NCBI GenBank assembly: GCA_964534995.1
Contig: CAZHSC010000018.1
Span: 1-50,421, forward strand
DNA from: JAJTFW01 sp964534995
Lineage (GTDB): Bacteria; Bacteroidota; Bacteroidia; AKYH767-A; OLB10
Reading direction: 5' to 3'
DNA length: 50,421 bases
The position numbers were made by a program, and so were the translations under genes. Under the pieces are notes generated by a model, which saw nothing but the letters and a program-made list of their open reading frames with translations, did no database searches and had not been told where the DNA came from. Shown here in pieces: positions 42,729 through 50,421 of this stretch; the first letter of the stretch is position 1, and each line of letters begins with the position of its first letter.

Positions 42729-45515
42729 TCAGCTGTTGTGCGTTTGCTGCCGCTCTTTTAACTTACTTAAGATGTATTGTGGTGATATGGGCAGTTTATG
42801 GATTCGTACGCCCACCGCATCGTAAATGGCATTGGCAATGGCAGGAATCACAGGATGTAAAGCTCCTTCTCCGCATTCTTTTGCTCCAAAGGGTCCTTCG
42901 GGGTCATTGGTTTCAACAATCGTGGTGTGGATGGGGGGTGTATCCAGGCTCGTCGGGATTTTATAATCCAGAAAATTATTGTGTAAGAGCAAGCCCTGGT
43001 AGTATTTCATTTCTTCACTCATGGCCTGTCCCATGCCCATGTGCCACGACCCTTCCAGTTGCCCCTCTACCGCCAGCGGATTGATCGCTTTTCCGCAATC
43101 GTGGGCACCCCAGATATTCAACAGTTTTACGATGCCTGTATCTCGGTCAACACTCACTTCGGCTATGCAGGCTCCAAAGCTGTAACTGGGACTTAAGCCC
43201 GCGCCCGCGCCTTTAAAGTCACCTCCCAGTTTGGGAGATATATATTGCCCGTGTACCGATATGGCGCCCCTCCCGGCGGTGACCAGATCCACGGCTTCCA
43301 TCCAGGTAAGGCACAGACTTTTGTTTAAAGAGCAGATGCGTTCCTCTTCAAAATACAATTCCTCCCTGGCATGGCCATACTTCTTTTCAATGGCCTGGAG
43401 TATTTCATGTCTGAGATTTTCAGCGGCCATTTTAGCGGCATTGCCTGCCATAAAGGTTACCCGGCTGGAATAACTGCCGAGATCAACGGGGGTATGCAAG
43501 GTGTCTGCAGCTAAAACGGAAATGTGATCTAATCCGATACCCAGTACTTCCGCAACGATGATCGCGAGCATGGTATCACTTCCCTGTCCGATATCGCTGG
43601 CCCCCGAATAGATGACCACACGCCCGTCAAAGTCCAGTTTTAAGTGCACCACCGACTGGGGCAGTTCATTCCAGATGATGGGCAGGGCGCTGCCGCTGAT
43701 AAAAAATCCACAGGCTACCCCGATGCCGTGCCCGAAAGGGAGTTTGTTGAATTTATCCGCCCATCCGGATTGTTTCATGACAGCTTCCAGCGACTCCCTG
43801 CTTCCGTTGGAGGTGATGCGGTACTGCCCAACCGTGAGCGTGTCAGGACCCAGGAAATTTTTAAACCTCATCGCGCAGGGGTCAATCTGTAACTTGCGCG
43901 CCAGTTCATCAATAAGACTTTCAACTGCAAATCTGGAGTTGACGGCCCCATGACCACGCATGGCCCCGCACTGTGGTTTATTGGTATATACCCGGTAGGT
44001 CCGGAACCCGAAGTTGTCGATTTTATAGGGGGCCTGCAGCAATACACCGTTATAATATGAGGTAACTACCCCGAAACTTCCGTATGCGCCGCCATCTATG
44101 GCAATGTCCGCGTCAAGAACCTGAATGGTGCCGTCCTTTTTAGCCCCCATCCTTACTTTCATGCGCGAGGGATGCCGGCCGTGATTACTGATAAAGACTT
44201 CTTCTCTGCTGAACCTGATTTTAACAGGCCTGCCGGTTTTTCTCGCGAGGAAGGCAATAATTATTTCATGCGGGAAAGGATCGCTTTTTCCGCCAAATCC
44301 TCCCCCCACAGTGGGCTTGATAACACGTACCCTGCTCAGCGGAACTTCCAGTACTTTCGCCAATGCGCGATGCAGATAATGGGGTACCTGGGTAGCCGTG
44401 ATGATGGTCAATCCGTTTTCATTCCACCAGGCGGTGGCCGCATGTGGCTCGGTAAAAGCATGGGATACGCCTTCAAACTCCATTTCCATGCTCGAGACCA
44501 GGTCCGATGCTTCCAGTTCTTTCTCCTGGTCGCCAAAACGCAATTCGGCTTTCTTGTGTACGTTGTTGTTGAATTTTACATGCGCGTGTATCTTTTCATT
44601 TTCACCGACATCGTTCAGCGAGTCGTCAATGCTGAAGTACTCTTTGAGCAGGTCATATTTTACGGTGATGGCCTGAAGGGCAGCCCGGGCTGCCGCTTCG
44701 GTGTCCGCGGCAATGGCGGCTACCGGTTCCCCGATGTATCTGACCTTATCCACTGCGAGCGCGGTTTCATCCTGTGAAATCGGCAATACACCGAATTTGC
44801 CGGGAATATCCTTCCCGGTAACGATAGCCTGCACCCCCGGAATGGCAAGGGCCTTTTCCACGTCAATGCTGAGGATCCTTGCATGGGCATGCGTACTGCG
44901 CAGGATTTTACAATGCAAACTGTTTCTTATATAAATATCATCGGCGTATTCCGCCTCCCCCTTTACTTTTCCGGTGGCTTCAATATAGGGAGTAGGGGTA
45001 CCTACACCTGTTCTCCGTTCCTGAACAGGCGATACTCCTGCCTGCTTTTTTTGGTCTCCGGCAAATGAGGAAACGGCTTCTATTATTTTTTTATAACCTG
45101 TACAACGGCAAAGATTACCGGACAGGGCTTCTTTGATTTCCTCTTCGGAAGGATCAGGGTGGTGCTGCAGGAAATCGAGCGCTGTCATTACCATGCCGGG
45201 TGTGCAAAAGCCGCATTGTATCGCCCCTTTCTCAACAAACTTCTCCTGCAGTAAATGCAACTGGCCATTGCTGCTGATCCCTTCAATGGTAGTAATGGAT
45301 TTCCCCTCACACTTCATCGCAGGGGTGATACAACTTAACACCGCTTCACCATCCACCAATACCGTACAGGTACCACAGGTGCCCTGTTCACATCCGATTT
45401 TTGTTCCTGTTAGTCCGGCTTTATTGCGTATCAGATCCGAAAGCATGATGTGCTCATCGGCCAGTAGCTCGTATTTCCGCTTATTGATACTTATTTTAAA
45501 AGGAATCATTGACAA
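42729..45515 (-). CDS. hcrCA: 4-hydroxybenzoyl-CoA reductase, fused gamma (2Fe-2S) and alpha (Mo) subunits
   Basis: A 928-aa fusion. Residues 1-155 match the small iron-sulfur subunit: plant-type 2Fe-2S cysteines C42, C47, C50 and C62, and a second cluster with C101, C104, C136 and C138 (QCGFCTPGMV; NLCRCTGYKK). A short linker leads to the molybdenum subunit (about 165-928) with VGGGFGGKSDPFPHEI, NHGRHPSRMKVRMG, GGAYGSFGVVTSYYNGVL, CGAMRGHGAVNSRF and the active-site glutamate near E883 (KECGEGALHP). In Thauera and Rhodopseudomonas these are separate proteins. It lies 20 bases after the dehydrogenase/hydratase gene and one base before hcrB. A different aromatic or heterocyclic CoA ester substrate cannot be excluded, but the neighbours favour 4-hydroxybenzoyl-CoA. 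Confidence 0.9.
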   Translation of the reverse strand: MSMIPFKISINKRKYELLADEHIMLSDLIRNKAGLTGTKIGCEQGTCGTCTVLVDGEAVLSCITPAMKCEGKSITTIEGISSNGQLHLLQEKFVEKGAIQCGFCTPGMVMTALDFLQHHPDPSEEEIKEALSGNLCRCTGYKKIIEAVSSFAGDQKKQAGVSPVQERRTGVGTPTPYIEATGKVKGEAEYADDIYIRNSLHCKILRSTHAHARILSIDVEKALAIPGVQAIVTGKDIPGKFGVLPISQDETALAVDKVRYIGEPVAAIAADTEAAARAALQAITVKYDLLKEYFSIDDSLNDVGENEKIHAHVKFNNNVHKKAELRFGDQEKELEASDLVSSMEMEFEGVSHAFTEPHAATAWWNENGLTIITATQVPHYLHRALAKVLEVPLSRVRVIKPTVGGGFGGKSDPFPHEIIIAFLARKTGRPVKIRFSREEVFISNHGRHPSRMKVRMGAKKDGTIQVLDADIAIDGGAYGSFGVVTSYYNGVLLQAPYKIDNFGFRTYRVYTNKPQCGAMRGHGAVNSRFAVESLIDELARKLQIDPCAMRFKNFLGPDTLTVGQYRITSNGSRESLEAVMKQSGWADKFNKLPFGHGIGVACGFFISGSALPIIWNELPQSVVHLKLDFDGRVVIYSGASDIGQGSDTMLAIIVAEVLGIGLDHISVLAADTLHTPVDLGSYSSRVTFMAGNAAKMAAENLRHEILQAIEKKYGHAREELYFEEERICSLNKSLCLTWMEAVDLVTAGRGAISVHGQYISPKLGGDFKGAGAGLSPSYSFGACIAEVSVDRDTGIVKLLNIWGAHDCGKAINPLAVEGQLEGSWHMGMGQAMSEEMKYYQGLLLHNNFLDYKIPTSLDTPPIHTTIVETNDPEGPFGAKECGEGALHPVIPAIANAIYDAVGVRIHKLPISPQYILSKLKERQQTHNS

Positions 45516-45535
45516 TCTTTATTTAGGAAGCATGT

Positions 45536-47536
45536 TTATCTGCCCTGGTAATTTACTTTTTTACCGATATTGGTTAATCCTGACATCGCATCCTCCGTCC
45601 CGAATATCTCTACCAGATGTTCTAACTCGGAGGCACATCCTTTTTGATTATTGATCAGCTGTTCAGCGATGGACAGCGCGATGGGCGCTTTCATCCTTAT
45701 CGCCTGAATAGCCTTTTCCGATTCTTCGGTTTCGAACAGTAAGTTATCTTTTTGATGATTCAGCAGGTCTGTAAGGCCGTTACGCTCAAAAAACAAATCT
45801 ATGTTTTTCCATTTGTCAGCGGTTTCCCTGCTGGTGATCGCGGGAAGTTCAGCGCCATGATAAAGGATATCGTTCATTTCATCCATCGAAATGATCCGGT
45901 CAATCAGCTTGATGTTTTCTCCTTCGGAAGCAGAAATAAATTTCCCGGTGTAGATGAGAAATTTACTGAGTCCTTTGCCGATTTTGCGTACTGAACGTTG
46001 TGTACCACCAAGCCCGGGATAGATACCGATTCCTGTTTCCGGAAAGGCCAGTTGTGCCTTGGGAAGGGCATAGATTTTATCCGCGCACAATGCCAGCTCT
46101 AAACCTCCGCCAAGTGTCAGCCCGTTCAGGATGGCTATTACAGGCTTGGAAGACCTGTCAATTTTGTCAAAAACTTCCTGCCCGTATTTGGTAAACTTTA
46201 CAATCTGGTCCAGTGTTTTGTTCTTCATGTTTTTTATAAAGAACCTGATATCGGCGCCCGCAACAAAAGCTTTTCCCGTACCGGTGAGGATGATTTCTTC
46301 AACCTCCCCGTCGGCGGAGACGGCACTGAAGGCGGCATCCAGTTGTTTCATTACTTCTTCGTCCAGTGCATTCAGGTCTTCCGGACGGTTCATGGTAAGG
46401 ATGGCGCGTTTCCCGGAACGACGCAGACTCACCATTTCCATGTGCCATTTACCGGTGTCAACAGCCGGAATTTTTTCACCGTATTTTTTCGCGTATTTCT
46501 GAACCAGGCTTTCCACTTCCTCCCGGCCCCGGAGCTTCATCATATCCACAGGCCCTCTTCTCCATCGCAATCCGATTTTAGCACCTTTGTTGAGATCAAT
46601 GGCGCTGCATACTTCATCGTTCAGGATCTGGGAGCAAACAAAGAAGACTACACCCAGCATCCTGTCCCTGATTTCCTGTTCTTTTTCAGTTCCGGTAATC
46701 AGGTTTTCAGGGATGTTTAAAGGCCAGTTGATTTTTTTTCTGACCTGCTCTTCCAGCCCCCGGGCTACTTTGTACGAGGGGCCAAAAAATTCAAGGGTAC
46801 GCTGGGCATGGCAGGCAATCGGCACACCGGTGGCGTTCATCAGCGCAAATGGCCCCATGCCAATCCCGAATAGTTTTATGCAGGTGGTATCAATTTCTTC
46901 CGGGGTGGCCATGCCTTCATCAAGGAGTTTAACAGCCTCGTTGAGCCAGGGAACAAAGAACCGGTTGATGGCGAAGCCAAAGCTGTCTTTGGTGAAGATT
47001 GGATCCTTGCCGCTCTTCAGGCAGAACTGATAACAGGCATCAACAGTTTCCTTGCTGGTATTGGTTCCCGGAATTATTTCTACCAGCCTGTTTTTTGCTG
47101 CATGATAAAAGTAATGGAGGCCGATAAAGCGCTCCGGTGAAATTACCGAAGACGATAAATCGGAAACTGAAAATGAAGATGTGTTGGTGGCAAGAATAAC
47201 ATCCCCGGGTACGATTTGGCTGAGGGTGGCCAGCAATTCACGCTTGGCGTTGAGGTCTTCATAGATGGCTTCCACAATCAGTTGACATTTCTTTAAATCG
47301 GCGAGTTGAGTGCTGGTGGTGATGTTGCTCAGTGTTTGCCCCACCTGTTCCGCGCTGAATACTTTGCGGAGTATACCTTCCTGCAACATGTTGCGGATAC
47401 TGCGCAGGCCCTTCTCCGCAAAGGCGGGCTCCCTGTCCGCTAAAATTACCTGAAACCCTTCCTGTGCAAATTTCTGCGCCAGGGCCGCTCCCATGGTGCC
47501 GGCCCCCACAACACCTACTGTTTTTATCTGCTTCAA
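45536..47536 (-). CDS. Fused 3-hydroxyacyl-CoA dehydrogenase / enoyl-CoA hydratase
   Basis: A 666-aa bifunctional beta-oxidation enzyme with the dehydrogenase first. The Rossmann motif is G11-x-G13-x-x-G16 (VGVVGAGTMGAALAQ). The catalytic histidine region is GLHYFYHAAKNRLVEIIPG, where the common NP after HFF is replaced by YH. The second dehydrogenase domain runs to about 340. The crotonase domain (about 365-600) has oxyanion and acid/base residues in GGGLELALCAD and FPETGIGIYPGLGGTQR. In this operon it should act on 3-hydroxypimelyl-CoA, the product of the hydrolase Oah, giving 3-oxopimelyl-CoA, and possibly on later glutaryl-CoA-derived intermediates. The dehydrogenase-then-hydratase order differs from FadB-type hydratase-first fusions. 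It lies 12 bases after dch. Confidence 0.88.
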   Translation of the reverse strand: MKQIKTVGVVGAGTMGAALAQKFAQEGFQVILADREPAFAEKGLRSIRNMLQEGILRKVFSAEQVGQTLSNITTSTQLADLKKCQLIVEAIYEDLNAKRELLATLSQIVPGDVILATNTSSFSVSDLSSSVISPERFIGLHYFYHAAKNRLVEIIPGTNTSKETVDACYQFCLKSGKDPIFTKDSFGFAINRFFVPWLNEAVKLLDEGMATPEEIDTTCIKLFGIGMGPFALMNATGVPIACHAQRTLEFFGPSYKVARGLEEQVRKKINWPLNIPENLITGTEKEQEIRDRMLGVVFFVCSQILNDEVCSAIDLNKGAKIGLRWRRGPVDMMKLRGREEVESLVQKYAKKYGEKIPAVDTGKWHMEMVSLRRSGKRAILTMNRPEDLNALDEEVMKQLDAAFSAVSADGEVEEIILTGTGKAFVAGADIRFFIKNMKNKTLDQIVKFTKYGQEVFDKIDRSSKPVIAILNGLTLGGGLELALCADKIYALPKAQLAFPETGIGIYPGLGGTQRSVRKIGKGLSKFLIYTGKFISASEGENIKLIDRIISMDEMNDILYHGAELPAITSRETADKWKNIDLFFERNGLTDLLNHQKDNLLFETEESEKAIQAIRMKAPIALSIAEQLINNQKGCASELEHLVEIFGTEDAMSGLTNIGKKVNYQGR

Positions 47537-47548
47537 TGTATTTTGGTT

Positions 47549-48322
47549 TTATTGATTTTCCCACACCGGGTTTCTTTTTTCCATGAAAGAGAGTATTCCT
47601 TCATTGGCATCGTGTGTATTCATGAGTTGGTGGATGTACATGGATTCAAGCTGGGGCAGGAAGTTGCTTAACACGTGGTTGAATTTTACCCTGGCAGCTT
47701 TGACCCCAAAGCGCAGCGATGAAGCGCTTTTCGGAAGAATATTTGTTTTAAACCAGGCTTCGGTACCGGCATCCATAGAAGCTTTGTCATCATAGATTTC
47801 ATTTACCAGACCTACCTCGCACGCAGTTGACGCATCAATGGTCTTTCCCGTAATCAGGAGTTCTTCTGCCCTGGCAAGTCCGATCTTTTCCGGCAGGATG
47901 ACAGAGGCGGGAGGAGCAAAAACACCCAATAACATTTCCGGCTGTCCGAACCGGGCCGTTTTATCGGCAAAGATAAAATTGCACATGATGGCTAACTCCA
48001 TGCCTCCACCCAAACATTGTCCGCTTACTTTGGCAACGGTGGGTACCGATAATTGCATCAGCGTGAAAAATAACTGATGAAAGTTGCGTAGCATGGCAGA
48101 AGCAAGGTCCTTCTGATGTTCATCGACACTCGCTCCGAAAGAAAAATGTTTTCCGGCTCCTTCTATGGTGATCAGTTTCAGGCGGGGCTGCTGTTGAAAT
48201 TCCTGCAGGACAAGCTGCAGCTCTTCCATCATCAGATGGTTGAGTACATTTCCTTTTCCGTCATTCAGAATAATCTGAGCAAGGGACTGATCGTGATGAA
48301 AGTTGAGTTGTATGGTATCCAT
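47549..48322 (-). CDS. dch: Cyclohexa-1,5-diene-1-carbonyl-CoA hydratase
   Basis: A 257-aa crotonase-family protein. GKHFSFGASVDEHQ and QCLGGGMELAIMCNFIFAD, then RFGQPEMLLGVFAPPAS, are the recognisable stretches of dienoyl-CoA hydratases of the benzoyl-CoA pathway (Dch/BamR), including the two glutamates in GMELA and QPEM. It adds water to cyclohexa-1,5-diene-1-carbonyl-CoA, the ring-reduction product, giving 6-hydroxycyclohex-1-ene-1-carbonyl-CoA. It starts two bases after the oah stop. The assignment leans on these motifs together with oah and had alongside. A general enoyl-CoA hydratase is the alternative. Confidence 0.87.
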   Translation of the reverse strand: MDTIQLNFHHDQSLAQIILNDGKGNVLNHLMMEELQLVLQEFQQQPRLKLITIEGAGKHFSFGASVDEHQKDLASAMLRNFHQLFFTLMQLSVPTVAKVSGQCLGGGMELAIMCNFIFADKTARFGQPEMLLGVFAPPASVILPEKIGLARAEELLITGKTIDASTACEVGLVNEIYDDKASMDAGTEAWFKTNILPKSASSLRFGVKAARVKFNHVLSNFLPQLESMYIHQLMNTHDANEGILSFMEKRNPVWENQ

Positions 48323-48324
48323 AT

Positions 48325-49425
48325 TTATACTTTTTCAGTTTGCAGATGCGGTGAAATCAGTTGGTGCAGGGAGTCGTTCCATTCATGTCCCATGGCCAGC
48401 TGCTGTCGTAATTTTATGAAATCTATTTCCCGGTTTTCTTTGGGGCCATAGTTGAAAGCCCTGAAACCCGCTTTCGCTTCAGTCATCATGTTTAATGCAA
48501 GCCATTCCCGGCTGCTCTCTTTGTTTTTATCCCAGTGTTCCAGTTTGAACTTACGCACTTCACTGATGGTTTTATTGGTGCAGTTCGGGAAGGTGTGCAA
48601 CAGTTTTGCACAGAGTTTGTTTACCGCATCATCCAGCATGCTGAAATCGGTAGTGGCACTGGCGATAATTTCTTTGGCTTTTTTCATTTCATCGCCGGTT
48701 TTAAAGCTTCCGAATATGATCCTGCCGTATTCATCTGTAAGGCGGTCGGTAACTACCATTGGATTTACAATGAATTTCCCGTTTACCCTGAGTACAGGTA
48801 CAATTTCAGACACGACGCCATAGTAGTAAGCCTGATGCGCTGAATAGGGTTCACAAAGTGTGAGCGATGACATGGCCCTTTCAACACCCATGTACAAAGG
48901 GAGAAAGTCAGTGGCGCCGCCAATCGGCGAACTGCCGTGCTTGGGACCCGCTTGTCCGAACCTGGCCATATCCGTGGTAATGCTGAAGTCGCAGGCCATA
49001 CCTATCTCCTGGCCTCCGCCAATGCGCATTCCGTTCACACGGCAGATCACGGGCTTTTCGCATTTCAGGATGGCGCTCACCATGTCATTAAACAGGCGCA
49101 TGTATTGCGAATATTCCTGTGGGTTTCCGCTGTAGTATTCGGCGTACTCTTTGGTATTACCTCCCGTACAAAAGGCTTTATCTCCCACGGCGGTGAAAAC
49201 AACGGCCACCACACTTCTGTCGTTGGACGCCTCACCAAAGGCTAGTATTAATTCTTTTACGGCAGCGGTGGTATAGGAATTGTACTGAGCCGGGTTGTTC
49301 AGCCATATCCAGCAATTAAACAATCCGTCAACTGCTGTCCCGTCATGGTTCAGGCAGGGTTTCTTCTCATAAATAATTTCGGTATACCGGGTCGTTACGA
49401 GATTGTGATTTTTAAGGTCGCTCAT
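48325..49425 (-). CDS. oah: 6-oxocyclohex-1-ene-1-carbonyl-CoA hydrolase
   Basis: A 366-aa crotonase homologue that hydrates and hydrolytically opens the ring of 6-oxocyclohex-1-ene-1-carbonyl-CoA to 3-hydroxypimelyl-CoA. It is longer than common hydratases (about 260 aa), as Oah/BamA proteins are. Diagnostic stretches are LNNPAQYNSYTTAAVKELIL, DKAFCTGGNTKEYAEYYSGN, KPVICRVNGMRIGGGQEIGM and RFGQAGPKHGSSPIGGATDF. BamA is the standard marker gene for anaerobic aromatic degradation. The gene sits 12 bases after had and 2 before dch. This is the most secure assignment of the aromatic cluster. Confidence 0.95.
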   Translation of the reverse strand: MSDLKNHNLVTTRYTEIIYEKKPCLNHDGTAVDGLFNCWIWLNNPAQYNSYTTAAVKELILAFGEASNDRSVVAVVFTAVGDKAFCTGGNTKEYAEYYSGNPQEYSQYMRLFNDMVSAILKCEKPVICRVNGMRIGGGQEIGMACDFSITTDMARFGQAGPKHGSSPIGGATDFLPLYMGVERAMSSLTLCEPYSAHQAYYYGVVSEIVPVLRVNGKFIVNPMVVTDRLTDEYGRIIFGSFKTGDEMKKAKEIIASATTDFSMLDDAVNKLCAKLLHTFPNCTNKTISEVRKFKLEHWDKNKESSREWLALNMMTEAKAGFRAFNYGPKENREIDFIKLRQQLAMGHEWNDSLHQLISPHLQTEKV

Positions 49426-49437
49426 CGTTATTTAGGT

Positions 49438-50421
49438 TTATTGAGGGTTGAAGTCCGGAATCAGGACCGACCGCTTGTTGTATTTATGCTCCAGTGTGTT
49501 TTTGAATACTTCATTTATAGATGACATTGGAATGACCTGAACAAAGTGCGACACGTTGAGTTTATCTCCTTCAATTAAAGCAAGCACTTCGGGATACAGT
49601 TCTGCCCGGCAGCCCCAGGTACCAATCAGTTTGGCGTCAAAGGCCATCAGGTTACTTAAACGTACTTCCGTTTTTTCCATGGTGAATCCAACAATGGATA
49701 AGGTAGAGGCATACGTGAGTAAATTAAATGCCAGGTCCTGACCTCCCTTCGTACCGCTGAATTCAAAGATCTTCCATCCATAGGCCGGTACCTTTAATTC
49801 TTTGGCGATCAATTTCAGTTTTTCTTTCAGGGCTTTTATGTCGAGTCCTTTTGAGTGGAGTATAGCATCAACACCTTCGGATTTTGCAACAGCAAGTTTT
49901 TCTTCATTGACATCAATGGCCACTACTTTTGCCCCAAAAATTCCGGCAATCAGTGCTCCATAAATGCCAACACCTCCCACGCCAATGACAATGGCCAGGT
50001 CTCCCGGCTCCAGCTCCGATTTTTTAATTACCTGGTAAGGTGTGGAAATGGCATCCGCGATTACGGCCAGTTCTTCCAGTTGGTGCTTTTTCAATACCTG
50101 CTCACTCACCTCGCACAGATACCGCGAGGGCACTTTAATGTGGGATGAAAAGCCTCCGTGAAAATCATTTCCCGGCATTAATTGATTTCTGCAGATATTA
50201 CTTCGGCCTTTCCGGCAAAGTTCACATTCGCCACAGGGAAGTACAGCCGGAATAATGACCGGCTTGTGCAGCCATGCAGGGTCACCGGCAATAACGGTAC
50301 CACTGATTTCATGTCCAAGTGTGAGCGGCAAGGCATGCTTCGTCTGTACCCCGTAGTGCCAGAAGCTGAGGTCGGTATGGCATACTCCGCAACCGGCCAC
50401 CTTTACGATGACCTCCCCGGC
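49438..50421 (-). CDS. had: 6-hydroxycyclohex-1-ene-1-carbonyl-CoA dehydrogenase (5' end outside window)
   Basis: A zinc-type alcohol dehydrogenase of which the last 327 residues are visible. The frame continues off the right edge (AGEVIVKVAGCGVCHTDLSF), so the GTG at 50400 is an internal valine. Catalytic zinc residues are in GCGVCHTD and LGHEISG, structural zinc cysteines in CGECELCRKGRSNIC, and the NAD site in GVGGVGIYGALIAG. The C-terminal half (KVPAYGWKIFEFSGTKGGQD) fits the Had/BamQ subgroup. It oxidises the Dch product to the 6-oxo compound used by Oah. It is the first gene of the operon that can be seen; the promoter lies outside. Confidence 0.9.
   Translation of the reverse strand, partial: AGEVIVKVAGCGVCHTDLSFWHYGVQTKHALPLTLGHEISGTVIAGDPAWLHKPVIIPAVLPCGECELCRKGRSNICRNQLMPGNDFHGGFSSHIKVPSRYLCEVSEQVLKKHQLEELAVIADAISTPYQVIKKSELEPGDLAIVIGVGGVGIYGALIAGIFGAKVVAIDVNEEKLAVAKSEGVDAILHSKGLDIKALKEKLKLIAKELKVPAYGWKIFEFSGTKGGQDLAFNLLTYASTLSIVGFTMEKTEVRLSNLMAFDAKLIGTWGCRAELYPEVLALIEGDKLNVSHFVQVIPMSSINEVFKNTLEHKYNKRSVLIPDFNPQ

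Noticed and set aside
44172..44777. 201-codon plus-strand open frame opposite the fused reductase gene
   Set aside because: It is antisense to the conserved molybdenum-binding part of hcrCA and shows no recognisable protein features.
42729..45515. Annotation as xanthine dehydrogenase or aldehyde oxidase
   Set aside because: The neighbouring FAD subunit has the 4Fe-4S loop specific to 4-hydroxybenzoyl-CoA reductase, and the operon partners are benzoyl-CoA pathway enzymes.
48325..49425. Annotation as a generic enoyl-CoA hydratase or naphthoate synthase
   Set aside because: Length (366 aa) and the stretches NTKEYAEYYSGN and GQAGPKHGSSPIGG are those of the ring-opening hydrolase Oah/BamA.
1..50421. 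tRNA, rRNA, insertion sequence or prophage at the borders of the denitrification and aromatic islands
   Set aside because: No cloverleaf-like sequence, transposase frame or integrase was recognised by reading; transfer of the islands therefore remains without direct sequence scars in this window.

Overview
The window looks like a chromosome segment of a Bacteroidota bacterium, probably related to Chitinophagales/Sphingobacteriia. The signs are type IX secretion (T9SS) sorting domains, SprB-type repeats, very large secreted Ig/propeller proteins, a TPR sensor kinase paired with a LytTR regulator, few visible Shine-Dalgarno sequences, and several promoters with the Bacteroidota -7 box TAnnTTTG. 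No rRNA, tRNA, IS element or CRISPR array was recognised.

Layout. (1) 1-17490: two giant minus-strand genes for secreted repeat proteins (2613 and about 3029 aa). They share a C-terminal domain and each is followed by a terminator containing the same 18-base sequence. (2) 17828-20943: plus-strand LytS-like histidine kinase and LytTR response regulator. (3) 20985-31182: a minus-strand denitrification island read as nirK, nirV-like, sco, porin, norE, norF, an Rrf2 regulator, norC, norB, norQ, norD. It encodes reduction of nitrite to NO and NO to N2O; no nosZ is present. (4) 31471-32676: rhlE-type RNA helicase. (5) 32924-41431: a small eroded secreted ORF, an S74-like coiled-coil surface protein, and two convergent secreted metzincin proteases with T9SS tails. 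(6) 41792-50421: a tight minus-strand operon, cut by the right edge, read as had, oah, dch, a fused 3-hydroxyacyl-CoA dehydrogenase/enoyl-CoA hydratase, a fused 4-hydroxybenzoyl-CoA reductase gamma+alpha subunit, and its FAD/4Fe-4S beta subunit.

The most notable content is region 6: the 4-hydroxybenzoyl-CoA to benzoyl-CoA step and the dienoyl-CoA modified beta-oxidation steps of the anaerobic benzoyl-CoA pathway, in a Bacteroidota setting. With region 3 it suggests an organism able to oxidise aromatic acids anaerobically with nitrogen oxides as acceptors. The ring-reducing benzoyl-CoA reductase is not in the window and may lie beyond the right edge.

The second notable signal is regulatory. 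A palindrome GGAYA-N4-TRTCC occurs upstream of nirK, norC and the Rrf2 gene. In the first two sites 18 of 24 extended positions agree, and at nirK and rrf2 it covers the -33 promoter region. It is a candidate operator of a NO-responsive denitrification regulon, probably read by the encoded Rrf2 protein.
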